Of a stretch of DNA of 64,000 bases, positions 13,501-27,109 are shown piece by piece. Source of the DNA: Urophycis tenuis (Eukaryota; Chordata; Actinopteri; Gadiformes; Phycidae); assembly GCA_036785325.1 (NCBI GenBank), contig JAXIVH010000156.1, positions 136,001-200,000 of the forward strand. Direction: 5' to 3'. Made by a program: the position numbers and the translations under genes. The first letter of the stretch is position 1. Every line of letters begins with the position of its first letter. Below the pieces are notes generated by a model. That model ran no database searches and was not told the origin of the DNA. It saw only the letters and a program-made list of their open reading frames with translations.

Positions 13501-16500
13501 AGGGAGACCTGAAGCTGGCCCAGGAGTCCATCATGGACCTGGAGAATGACAAGCTGCAGTCTGAGGAGAAGCTCAAAAAGTAGAACATGTCTATTAAAAC
13601 GTTGTTAGTAGGTTTAGCCAAATTCCCAATCTGGGATAAAGAAAGTCGTATCTTCTACACTTTACAAACGTGGTCTCCTCCTGGTGCCCCTGTGTGTTTG
13701 ACCAGGAAGGACTTTGAGACCAGTCAGCTGATCAGTAAGATCGAGGACGAGCAGTGTCTTGGAGCCCAGCTGCAGAAGAAGATCAAAGAACTGCAGGTAG
13801 AGCGCCGCCTTCCTCTCATTGATGTACTCTTTTCCATTTCTGGGTGGTGTTGCTCATCTCTCATCCCTTCATCACCCCCATCCCCTCCATCACCCCCATC
13901 ACCTCCATCACCTCCATCACCCCCACTAGGCCCGCCTGGAGGAGCTGGAGGAGGAGATGGAGGCGGAGCGCGCGGCCCGGGCGAAGGTGGAGAAGCAGCG
14001 GTGTGACCTCTCCCGGGAGCTGGAGGAGGTCAGCGAGCGCCTGGAGGAGGCGGGCGGCGCCACGGCGGTGCAGGTGGAGAGCAGTAAGAAGCGCGAGGCG
14101 GAGGTGCAGGTGCTGCGGCGCGGCCTGGAGGAGGCCACGCGGCAGCACGAGGCCACGGCCGCCGCCCTGCGCAGGAAGCAGGCGGACAGCGTGGCGGAGC
14201 TGGGCGAGCAGATCGACAACCTGCAGCGTGTCAAGCAGAAGCTGGAGAAGGAGAAGAGCGAGTTCAGGATGGAGATCGACGACCTCTCCAGCAACATGGA
14301 GGCCATGGCCAAAGCCAAGGTGATGCGGGGCGCGGGGTTTACCTATGTGGGCGTTTTGTAATCAAAGCAGACGTGTGGGGACATTTTGTTTGTACGAAAC
14401 ATTAGGACCAGGTAGGTAGGAATGACGAGTAGACATTGGGAATCATGGACATGGGGAATCAAACCCAGAACCTTTTGAATGGGAGTTAAACACATAATGA
14501 TGAAGTCATAATCATATCCATAATTAATAAAGTAGATCTTATCCTCATACTTGATCCTCATGCGTGTCTCCAGAGCAACCTGGAGAAGCTGTGTCGTTCT
14601 CTGGAGGACCAGCTGTGTGAGCTGAAGGCCTCGAGCGACGAGAGCCTTCGCCAGAACCACGACCTGGCCGCCCAGCGGGCCCGGCTCCTGACGGAGAACG
14701 GTAACCGACACCCGGTTCTGTAACGCCGCTTCTCGTGGGGGTGGGGCCATGTCACAGAAACACTTGGAACTGTTTCCCAACCGCACTGATACACACAGGG
14801 TCTCGCGGGAGACGCCGTTCCTTTAAGCTCCAGATGTTTTGTCAGAACAGCCTTTCAACCTTTTCTCAAGGGTACAAAATGTAGAGCTATTGATGGCGCC
14901 GTGGACCGGGAAGCGGTTGTGAGGCAGCTGACTGACGACACGGTGACCTGTCGCCCTGCAGGGGAGCTCAGCCGTCAGCTGGAGGAGAAGGAGTCCCTGC
15001 TGTCCCAGATGACCAGGGGAAAGCAGGCCTTCACCCAGCAGATTGACGAGCTCAAGAGGCACATCGAGGAAGAGGTCAAGGTCAGAGGTCACCTGGTTCT
15101 CAGTCGATTTAGTCGTATTATCCCACCTGGTCCCATGCCTGCACAATTGTATTTAATATTTCCTATTCTCACACTCCTACCTCATTCCATGCCCCCCCCC
15201 CCAGGCGAAGAACGCCCTGGCCCACAGCCTCCAGTCGGCCCGCCACGACGGGGACCTCCTGCGGGAGCAGTTCGAGGAGGAGCAGGAGGCCAAGGCGGAG
15301 CTGCAGCGCAGCATGTCCAAGGCCAACGGCGAGGTGGCCGGCTGGAGGAGCAAGTATGAGACGGACGCCATCCAGCGCACCGAGGAGCTGGAGGAGGCCA
15401 AGTGAGTCAGGAGGCGAGGCGGGGTCGCGGCGTGGCGGGGCGTGTGGAGGAGAGAGGAGGAGAGTTGGACCCCCAGGTTAACCTCGGGGGTCTTTAACAT
15501 CAGGGGTCTTTAACATCTGGGGTCTCTCCTGGCAGGAAGAAGCTCGCCCAGCGCCTGCAGGAGGCCGAGGAGCAGATTGAGGCGGTGAACGCCAAGTGCG
15601 CCTCCCTGGAGAAGACCAAGCAGAGGCTGCATGGAGAGGTCAGATGTCGCTCTTCCCGTCAGAAACCTCAACGCATGTCAAATGTTCATTCTGTTGATGC
15701 ACTGGATGGCCTCCACAGCCGAGGCCACAGTGCAGTGGGGAAGACGCTGGGTGTTGGGTTGGATGTAGAACATGAACGTACCGTCGTCCATGAGGAGTCA
15801 GCTCTATACTGCACTGCCTCAGCCTTGACCACCAGCCTGGCCTCATTGTACTGCCTCAGCCCTAACCTCGAGCCTGGCCTCATTGTGAGTGAATGTGTTG
15901 CAGGTGGAGAACCTCATTGTGAGTGGATGTGTTGCAGGTGGAGGACCTCATTGTGAGTGGATTTGTTGCAGGTGGAGGACCTCATGACTGACCTCATTGT
16001 GAGTTAACGTGTTGCAGGTGGAGGACCTCATGACTGACCTGGAGAGGTCCAATGCCATGGCTGCCAACCTGGACAAGAAGCAAAGAAACTTTGATAAGGT
16101 GAAATCATGTTGCAACAATACTACTAACTACTATGAGTACTACTGCTACTACAACACAACAACAACAACAACAACTAATACTACTCGTACAATTCGTAAC
16201 AATAATGAGAATTACTTCAGCTTTATTTGTATAGAACAGTTCAAAGCAGTCTACAAAGTGCTTTGACGTGATGAAAGGAAACAGGACCACGCGAGGTCAG
16301 CCGTAGGCGTGTTCCTGACCTCCAACCCAAAGCGAAGCCGTCCTGATGCCGCGTTCCTCCCAGATCCTGAGCGAGTGGAAGCAGAAGTACGAGGAGAGCC
16401 AGGCGGAGCTGGACGGGGCCCAGAAGGAGAGCCGCTGCCTCAGCACGGAGATCTTCAGGATGAAGAACTCCTACGAGGAGTCCCTGGACCACCTGGAGAC

Positions 16501-18667
16501 CCTGAAGAGGGAGAACAAGAACCTGCAGCGTGAGTCCAGCGACGCCCTGCGCCTGTTGTTGATGTTGTTTATTTTTTATTTATTTATTTATTTATTTTTT
16601 TATTTATTTTTTTATTTATTTATTTATTTATTTTTATTTTTATTTTTTTTTTTATTCAGACGTTCATTAAAGATTACGTAGTTCTTTTGCCCATATATTG
16701 TCATGTTGAATTATATTTGTATTTGCTATTTATTGTATCTATTATATTATTTATTTTATTATATTAAATATTTGTACTGTATTTTTTCATTATATCTGTA
16801 TTCATTAGATCTTTTTGATATATTTATTTATTACATATTATATATTTTATTATTGTGTATCAGTATGATGTATTCTTCTACCTTCATGACGTCTTGGCTG
16901 TATGCTGTGCGTTGGGTGGTGCAGAGGAGATCTCAGACCTGACGGAGCAGCTCGGGGAGACAGCGAAGAGCCTCCATGAGCTGGAGAAGGCCAAGAAGTG
17001 TGCGGAGACAGAGAAGACGGAGATCCAGTCTGCCCTGGAGGAGGCTGAGGTGCGTCACCAGCAACCTCATCAGTCAGCTGCAAATACGTAATTAATACGT
17101 GTTAATTAAACAATGTCATTCATCCTCAAGTGAGTTACCACACACTATGCACTTGTTTCTGTGTGATTTGCATATGGAAATATCCATCTATCTGTCCATC
17201 CATCCAGCTATCCATACTTCCGTCGATTCATCCCCCCATTAATCCATTCATCCATCCATCCTTTATTGAACAAGGGTAAGTTCACTGACCACCAAGCCCT
17301 CAGATCCACATCCAGAAGCAGTAGACTCTTCCTAGCAGGAGCATAGCCCGGCTGTCATTATCACCCCACTGACTCCTCCCTCCCATGTGGAACCTCCTGC
17401 CCTCCTCCTCCTCCTCCCCTCCTCCTCCTCCTCCCCTCCTCCTCCTCCTCCTTCTCCTCCTCCTTCTCCTCCTCCTCCTTCTCCTCCTCCTCCTCCTCCT
17501 CCTCCTCCTCCTCCAGGGGACGCTGGAGCACGAGGAGTCCAAGATCCTGCGCGCCCAGCTGGAGCTGGGCCAGGTGAAGGGCGAGGTGGAGCGTAAGCTG
17601 AAGGAGCGGGACGAGGAGATGGAGCAGGTGAAGCGCTCCAGCCAGCGGCTGCTGGAGTCCCTGCAGAACACGCTGGACGCTGAGGTCCGCAGCCGCAACC
17701 ACGCGCTGCGCGTGAAGAAGAAGATGGAGGGCGACCTGAACGAGATGGAGGTCCAGCTGTGCCACGCCAACCGCCAGGCCGCCGAGGCCCAGAAGCAGCT
17801 GAGGAACGTCCAGGGACAGCTCAAGGTGGGTCTGAAAGGAGGCTCGTCTGGACACACACGGCCAAGTTCTCACAGTCTCTATATATGGTGATCTCTATAG
17901 CGGGAGCTCGATAATGGGAGCTGCTGTGTGCTCTCAATGAACGTACAGGCAAACCTCTGGAACTGGTCTTACCATTCATGAGCCAGAAAACGTAGCAGGA
18001 AAGTCAAAGCACCCTTTGTCACCATGACACCCTTAGATATATTGTTACAGAGGTGCAGCTATTGTAGCGCCCCCTGTGCCTGAGACAGAGACCATCTCCA
18101 TGTCCTTGTAATCCTTGAACTGTACTCCCTGAATTAAGGGTCATACAACACTCATGAAGGGCCATGCGAACACATCGCCGTGAGACCCGATGAGAACCTC
18201 CACCTCACTGCTGGACCTCCACCTCTGAACCTCCACCTTACTCATGAACCTCCACCTCACTACTGAAGCTCCACCTTGTTCTGCTCCGCCCTGCAGGACG
18301 CCCAGCTCCACCTGGACGACGCCACGCGGGCGTCTGAGGACACCAGGGAGCAGGCAGCCATGGCGGAGCGCAGGAACGGCCTGATGGTGGCTGAGATGGA
18401 GGAGCTGCGGGGGGCTCTGGAGCAGACGGAGCGGGCCCGCAAGGCGGCGGAGCAGGAGCTGCTGGACGCCAGCGAGAGAGCCGGGCTGCTGCACTCCCAG
18501 GTCTGTGTGTAGATCTATATCTATAGATATATAGATATAGTGTATATAGATCTATAGATGTACTGCATACTGTATACTGTATATACATAGGTATCAGGGG
18601 TGTAGGTTTTTGTGAACTATACTATACTATTTATTTCTGTATCTATTCATCTATCTATCATTCATAC

Positions 18668-18707
<40 letters not shown>

Positions 18708-21676
18708 GACTGACTGTCTGTCTGTCTGTCTGTCTGACTGACTGACTGACTGACTGAGTGACTGACTGTCTGTCTGTCTGTCTGTCTGTCTGTCCAGAAC
18801 ACGAGTCTCATGAACACCAAGAAGAAGCTGGAGTCTGACTTGGTGCAGATCCAAAGTGAGGTGGAGGAGACGGTCCAGGAGGCCCGCAACGCAGAGGAGA
18901 AGGCCAAGAAAGCCATCACTGATGTAGGAGGAGGAGGAGGAGGAGGAGGAGGAGGAGGAGGAGGAGGGGGAGGGAGCATAGTTAGAATGTACAAATAATA
19001 GTAATACTCATAATGGTACTACATAAAACATGCCGTTTGGTTACACAACTCCATTCTCAATGTGATTCCTGATTCCTCCTTGTTATATTTAGTAGTCATA
19101 CGTGTCATCAAAGGGACCCTATTTTAAATCCAGCTGTGAGGTCACACTTGGGAGTGTCCACCCAGGGCATGATGACAGGTGTGACAATCACACTGGTGAT
19201 GTCACTAACGGAACAGCCTCTCAGAGGCTGTCACCCATCACAGGCCATTTGAAAGTCTACCCCCTTGTGACATCATCGACCATGATTATGATTATAATTA
19301 TGGTTCTTATGATGCGGTATCCTGACGCGGTGCGTCGCCGCTAACAGGCGGCCATGATGGCGGAGGAGCTGAAGAAGGAGCAGGACACCAGCGCTCACCT
19401 GGAGAGGATGAAGAAGAACCTGGAGGCCACCGTGAAGGACCTGCAGCAGCGCCTGGACGAGGCCGAGAGCCTGGCGCTGAAGGGGGGCAAGAAGCAGCTG
19501 CAGAAGCTGGAGTCCAGGGTACTGCTCAGCCGTCCACAACGCGTCTCCCAGGACGTCATGAAGAGCGGGGCAGTAAAATGGCTGCCTCTGTGTGTGTGTG
19601 TGTGTCTGTGTGTGTGTGTGTGTGTGTGCGTGTGCGTGTGCATGTGCATGTGTGTGTGTGTCTGTTGGTCTGTGCTGCTGCAGGTGCGTGAGCTGGAGGC
19701 CGAGCTGGACAACGAGCAGAGGAGAGGCGGAGAGGCCATCAAAGGGGTCCGCAAGTACGAGCGCAGAGTCAAGGAGCTCACTTACCAGGTAGGGAGGAGC
19801 TCATGTACCAGGTAGGGAGGAGGTGAGGTACCAGGTAGGGAGGAGGTGACGTACCAGGTAGGGAGGAGGTGATGTACCAGGTAGGGAGGAGGTGAGGTAC
19901 CATGTAGGAGGGGGTGAGGAGGGGGTGTCTGAATATGCGCCTATACATTTTAATCCCTATATGTATGTATATGAATGATGTATATGAATGATGCCTATGT
20001 ATTCACTCACCCCCCTCCCCCCTCCCTACACCTCACCCCTTATGTTTTCCAACAGCATTGTATAATTGCAGATATATAGGGGGCAGCCGCGGCCTACTGG
20101 TTAGGGCTTTGGCACCTAACCCCTCACTGCTCCCCGAGCGCCGCTGTTGGCAGCTCAGTCCCTCGGGATTAGTGTGTATTTCACCTCACTGTGTGCCTCA
20201 CCATCACTGTGTGCTGAGTGTATTTCCACTAATTCACGATTGGGTTAAATGCAGAGACCAAATTTCCCTCACGGGATCAAAAGAGTAATTCTAATATGCA
20301 CATTGTTTCAGGTTCTTTCAAGGATGACGGTTTAACTGAACATTGTGAATAATTATTGCATTATTTACTTGTATACAGGGTTGGAGTTAGGTGGGAGCCA
20401 GTGGGAGCTGAGCTCTCATAAAGAGAGGTCTGGCTCCCATGAAAGCAACCAAACTCAAACATCTGTGGGGTCTCTGAAAATACAACAGTATAGCCTAATA
20501 TTTCAATTATAAATAAAGCTATTTTCCCTTCCACATAAAGAGTAATATTGACATAAAATATAAGTAGCTTCACATGACGACAATGAGTAATAACAGTAGC
20601 CTAAACAGTTAAAGTAATAGTAAAAGCATCAAAAGTGCAGCGCGGCTGCACTAGCTAAGAACTAGACTGGGGGCAAAAAAAAAAGAGTCCAAGAGAGCTA
20701 AAAAAAAATATGCAGTCACCCTCACAGCAACTGTAGCCCCAACATGCGTCATTTAAAAAATAAAAAATAAAAAGCCCCCCCCCCACATATGGGCTCCCAC
20801 AAAGATGGAATCCTAACGAACCCTGCTTGTATATCTCTGAGCCGTTAACCCTCAAAGTGGTTTCCTTGGCAACAACAGAGCGAGGAGGACAAGAAGACCA
20901 TGGCTAGGCTGCAGGAGCTGGTGGACAAGCTGCAGCTGAAGGTCAAGGCCTACAAGAGGCAGACAGAGGATGCGGTGAGTTCCTCCACGTTCCTCACTAG
21001 AAGATGCGCTTTAGGAATCCCAAGACGGGACATTGAGGTGTCACAGCTTAAGTACAGTACAGTCATAAGACCTAATACAAAATGTCAATATGCAGAAATC
21101 GTCTTAGCTAGAAAGCGCAATTAAAAGAGGATTATACGCACACAATATTCCTCTTACATATGCAGGACGTACATGTTGAGTCAGCTGAGGCAGACGTCCC
21201 GCTGCGTCCATAGCGCTGACCTCCTGCGACATGCTGGACGGTCCACACGGTTTCCAGGTGTGTCTGAAGACGCGGCTGTGTGTGCTCCTCCTGCAGGAGG
21301 AACAGGCCAACTCTTCCATGGCCAAGCTGCGCAAAGTGCAGCATGAGCTGGAGGAGGTGGAGGAGAGGGCGGACGTGGCTGAGGCCCAGGTCAACAAGAT
21401 CAGAGCCAAGAGTCGGGACTCTGGGAAGGTCTGCTCCAGATGATGCTGCTGAACGCATATGAGATCATCCAATACTGTAACCATGTGTCTAATAATAATA
21501 CTATAGCATTTTAGTGCTTTATTTATTCCTCTGGAGTGAAAACTAAACCCCTTTCTGTGAACTAAAAACTAATCCCAACATTACTCTCTATGGTAACATA
21601 AGTCACCTGGGCTCACATGCAGATTCATATTTATTTTACTTTTATTTTTTGTCTGCAGCCCAAAGATGCGGAGTGA
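3645..21676 (+). CDS. Sarcomeric (fast-skeletal-type) class II myosin heavy chain, complete
   Basis: Motor protein of the thick filament. Coding exons: 3645-3851, 4324-4467, 4912-5068, 5254-5281, 5372-5483, 5910-6002, 6212-6275, 6404-6502, 6902-7005, 7432-7570, 8003-8121, 8301-8450, 8530-8700, 8960-9266, 9464-9528, 9837-9924, 10016-10133, 10829-10952, 11313-11449, 11659-11914, 12437-12679, 13103-13279, 13434-13579, 13706-13796, 13930-14319, 14574-14700, 14962-15080, 15205-15401, 15536-15638, 16018-16098, 16364-16529, 16925-17049, 17517-17825, 18297-18500, 18798-18923, 19348-19518, 19684-19788, 20879-20974, 21297-21428, 21659-21676. They sum to 5,808 nt and keep phase throughout, giving 1,935 aa, the normal family length. 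Visible marks are P-loop GESGAGKT (about 179-186), switch I NDNSSRF, switch II DIAGFEIFD, lysine-rich loop 2 (ATKKGAKKKGG), reactive-thiol region LRCNGVLEGIRICRKGFP, and the heptad coiled-coil rod with tail RAKSRDSGKPKDAE. The N-terminus MSTDAEM and the rod resemble fish fast-muscle MYHs more than cardiac or slow MYHs. Exon sizes match vertebrate MYH genes except that the 184-nt exon is split as 103+81. The exact paralogue cannot be named. Confidence 0.96.
3870..4050. repeat. CATATCATGTTT minisatellite in a myosin intron
   Basis: Tandem, slightly varying units such as catatctcatgtcatgttt follow the first coding exon. The open frames across it (3645-4049 tail, 3844-4092) are products of the repeat. 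Confidence 0.8.
4270..4800. repeat. Compound CA microsatellite with GAGTCTGAACAC spacers
   Basis: CA runs occur on both sides of exon 4324-4467. After the exon, CA runs alternate with aagagtctgaacac and aagagtatgaacac blocks to about 4800. Both strands are open for long stretches (H/T- and C/V-rich peptides) purely because of the dinucleotide repeat. Confidence 0.9.
5588..5909 (+). repeat. 32-bp minisatellite carrying the 3' splice site of a myosin exon
   Basis: Ten near-perfect 32-base units each contain gactgctccag followed by GGGTCT. The eleventh occurrence is the true acceptor and the first six bases of exon 5910-6002. Each decoy copy then reads into tgaatga, which has stops. The unit therefore duplicates the intron/exon border itself. 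Confidence 0.95.
6680..6790 (+). repeat. Possible tRNA-derived SINE head in a myosin intron
   Basis: A box-B-like ggttcgatccc occurs with an upstream degenerate box A region. No full element or tail could be delimited. Confidence 0.3.
7600..7690 (+). repeat. Possible tRNA-derived SINE head in a myosin intron
   Basis: The sequence contains ccagtggttagggctg followed by gggttcgaatccccc, the box A/box B arrangement of tRNA-derived SINEs. It starts about 30 bases after exon 7432-7570 and breaks off into a different repeat. Confidence 0.4.
7705..7940. repeat. 15-bp minisatellite in a myosin intron
   Basis: About 16 units of the type ctccttaatcatcta, with tcatcta/ttatcta and occasional deletions. 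Confidence 0.9.
8122..8260. repeat. GATGAT-rich simple repeat in a myosin intron
   Basis: A run of gatgat and gatgatgatt units lies just after the donor of exon 8003-8121. Confidence 0.6.
15639..16017 (+). other. Extra intron splitting the conserved 184-nt myosin rod exon
   Basis: The 379-base intron lies between codons GAG (end of 15536-15638) and GTG (start of 16018-16098). The two exon parts are 103 and 81 nt and together make the single 184-nt exon of typical vertebrate MYH genes. Its last 114 bases contain three partial copies of the downstream exon start (15904-15918, 15938-15952, 15972-15998). Each copy is preceded by ttgcag and followed by gtgagt, with 19-base gaps. Confidence 0.88.
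16560..16900. repeat. AT-rich TTTAT low-complexity intron stretch
   Basis: Intronic ttattta/tttttatt runs followed by generally AT-rich sequence. No features seen. Confidence 0.75.
17400..17513. repeat. CTC/CCT microsatellite forming a polypyrimidine tract
   Basis: A (CTC)n run of about 110 bases leads directly into the acceptor ctccag of exon 17517-17825 and serves as an extreme polypyrimidine tract. The minus-strand E/R-rich frames here are artefacts. Confidence 0.9.
18665..18794. repeat. CTGT/CTGA microsatellite next to a myosin acceptor
   Basis: About 130 bases of ctgt with ctga interruptions run into the acceptor tgtccag of exon 18798-18923. Confidence 0.9.
18924..18976. repeat. GGA microsatellite after a myosin donor
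   Basis: A (GGA)n run starts within the donor region (gtaggagga) of exon 18798-18923. Confidence 0.85.
19590..19665. repeat. TG microsatellite in a myosin intron
   Basis: A (TG)n run with CG/CA variants lies just upstream of exon 19684-19788. Confidence 0.85.
19789..19910 (+). repeat. 23-bp tandem repeat copying a myosin 5' splice site
   Basis: The exon end TACCAG plus donor GTAGGG (true donor at 19789) is repeated with further identical donors at 19812, 19835, 19858 and 19881. Units of 23 bases are not a multiple of three, so use of the first or second extra donor would shift the frame. Confidence 0.92.
20083..20291 (+). mobile_element. tRNA-derived SINE, internally shortened
   Basis: It starts gggcagccgcggcctactgg, as does the SINE at 35014, and shares its tail (cacctaacccctcactgctc through ggatcaaaagagtaattct). 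About 60 bases containing box B and the spacer are missing compared with the 35 kb copy. It lies in a myosin intron. Confidence 0.85.
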
Positions 21677-21810
21677 CTCCAAATGCAGTGAATATTCCCT
21701 GTGCTTCATATAATATGACACCGTGAGGAACTCCAATCAAGTACACTATATTGTTGATGACTCATGAATGTTGGCATACAAATCAGAACAGTGCACTTTT
21801 GAGCAAGGAG

Positions 21811-21816
21811 TTTATT
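21811..21816 (-). terminator. wdr45 polyadenylation signal
   Basis: TTTATT on the plus strand reads AATAAA on the minus strand, about 655 bases downstream of the wdr45 stop codon. The myosin stop is at 21676, so the two convergent 3' ends come within about 150 bases. No canonical AATAAA was seen for the myosin gene. Confidence 0.5.
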
Positions 21817-22469
21817 ATTTAGTTAGATCTGCACTGCGATATTACAGTGATATTATCAATCTAAGGGCTGTATATTTTCCACGAGTCAACAGACCCATTA
21901 TACCTTGCAATGTATATTTTAGTCTAAAACACAAACGTTAGCAAACTTGGCAACACATAACATTACATTCTTCCATGAGATAATTTACCAAATTATTATG
22001 TGCTGGGTTTTTTGGTATTAAAAACAGGTTTTACACATTCACCTTGCAGAATCACAAACACAACTCTTTGATTTTATGGATCATTTGTTTGTTTTTGTCC
22101 ATTGTTGTATAGATACAATGATTACAAGAATAAAACCGGGCTTTACCCCAATCTTACGCCTTCGTATTGAACAACAACGCAGTCAAGGTTCTTCATTACT
22201 GGAGTTTTCCCCAACTTCTCCTGACCGTGGCCTCAAACGGGCCCCAAATGAAGCCTTTGTGACATCACAAATGGGAGTGTCCATCCGGACGTGTGGGGAA
22301 CAGATCAGGTTGGATTGTTCCAACTGAGTGTGACTGCAGGGGGGGTCTTTTCCATCATGCATCTGGGCGGATGCTCCTACTTGTGATGTCACAAGCGGCT
22401 CCATCTTGAATCTCACGCCTGCTGGTAAACAGGAGGCTCTTCATCGTTGGGCTAACTGCCTCCTCATTC

Positions 22470-26459
<3,990 letters not shown>

Positions 26460-26850
26460 GGCGATCTAACGTCACTCGTTGTGCTGACTTCACGGCGACG
26501 TGTTCAATAACACTGTGCGGCAACTCAAGTGTTTCTGGTGTGAGGTCGACGCTTCTCGGGTCGCTGTGTTGTAACGTCGTCCCACAGTGTTTACCTCCTG
26601 CAGGCCTCCTGCTCGTCGGAGTAGCGCCAGGAACACATGTCACCGCGGACGGTTTGATTCACACACACGGGAGGGCTGTTCCACGGGGAAAGACTCCGCA
26701 GTCCGTTTAGAATGTTCATAAAATTAAGACGGCTTGACGACGTGACAAAGTAAGATGAGCAAGGAGACGATTTGTTTTTGTTGTGTTCCTAGAAAGTGAC
26801 GTCGACATGCACATGCTTCCGGTTTGGTTCTTCCTGTCACGTGTTCAATG
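26460..26850 (-). promoter_or_regulatory. wdr45 5' flank with CLEAR-like E-box
   Basis: The sequence upstream of the wdr45 start is fairly GC-rich with many CpG (cgacg, gtcgac). It has GTCACGTG at 26836-26843, about 380 bases upstream of the start codon. GTCACGTG is the core of the TFEB/TFE3 CLEAR site. No TATA box was recognised, and promoter position is inferred from location. Confidence 0.45.
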
Positions 26851-26934
26851 TCGCCACCTGGCGGAGAGATCTAACACTGCAGGTGTTTCGGTTCGTTCGC
26901 AGGTCTCCTATTTACTCACATGACATCCCAACAC

Positions 26935-26935
<1 letters not shown>

Positions 26936-26965
<30 letters not shown>

Positions 26966-26985
26966 TGTATTTATTTATTCTGCTA
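26936..26985. repeat. TTTA microsatellite
   Basis: A run of tatttatttattta units in the spacer left of the transposon-like arm. Confidence 0.85.
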
Positions 26986-27109
26986 TCTTATACCTATTAA
27001 TTTTTTAAGCAAAAACAGTTTGCGAAAAATAGCTTGCACCAAGAAATGAGCAGCTTGAGGTCCAATCACCATTTACAGACACCACCACAATCTTAAATGC
27101 AGATGCTTA

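Noticed and set aside
17300..17873. Long minus-strand frames with poly-E or poly-R
   Set aside because: They are shadows of myosin exon 17517-17825 plus a CTC microsatellite.
3645..21676. Myosin-hosted microRNA (miR-208 or miR-499) in an intron
   Set aside because: I scanned introns for the mature-type sequences and saw none, which also argues against this gene being myh6/7 or myh7b.
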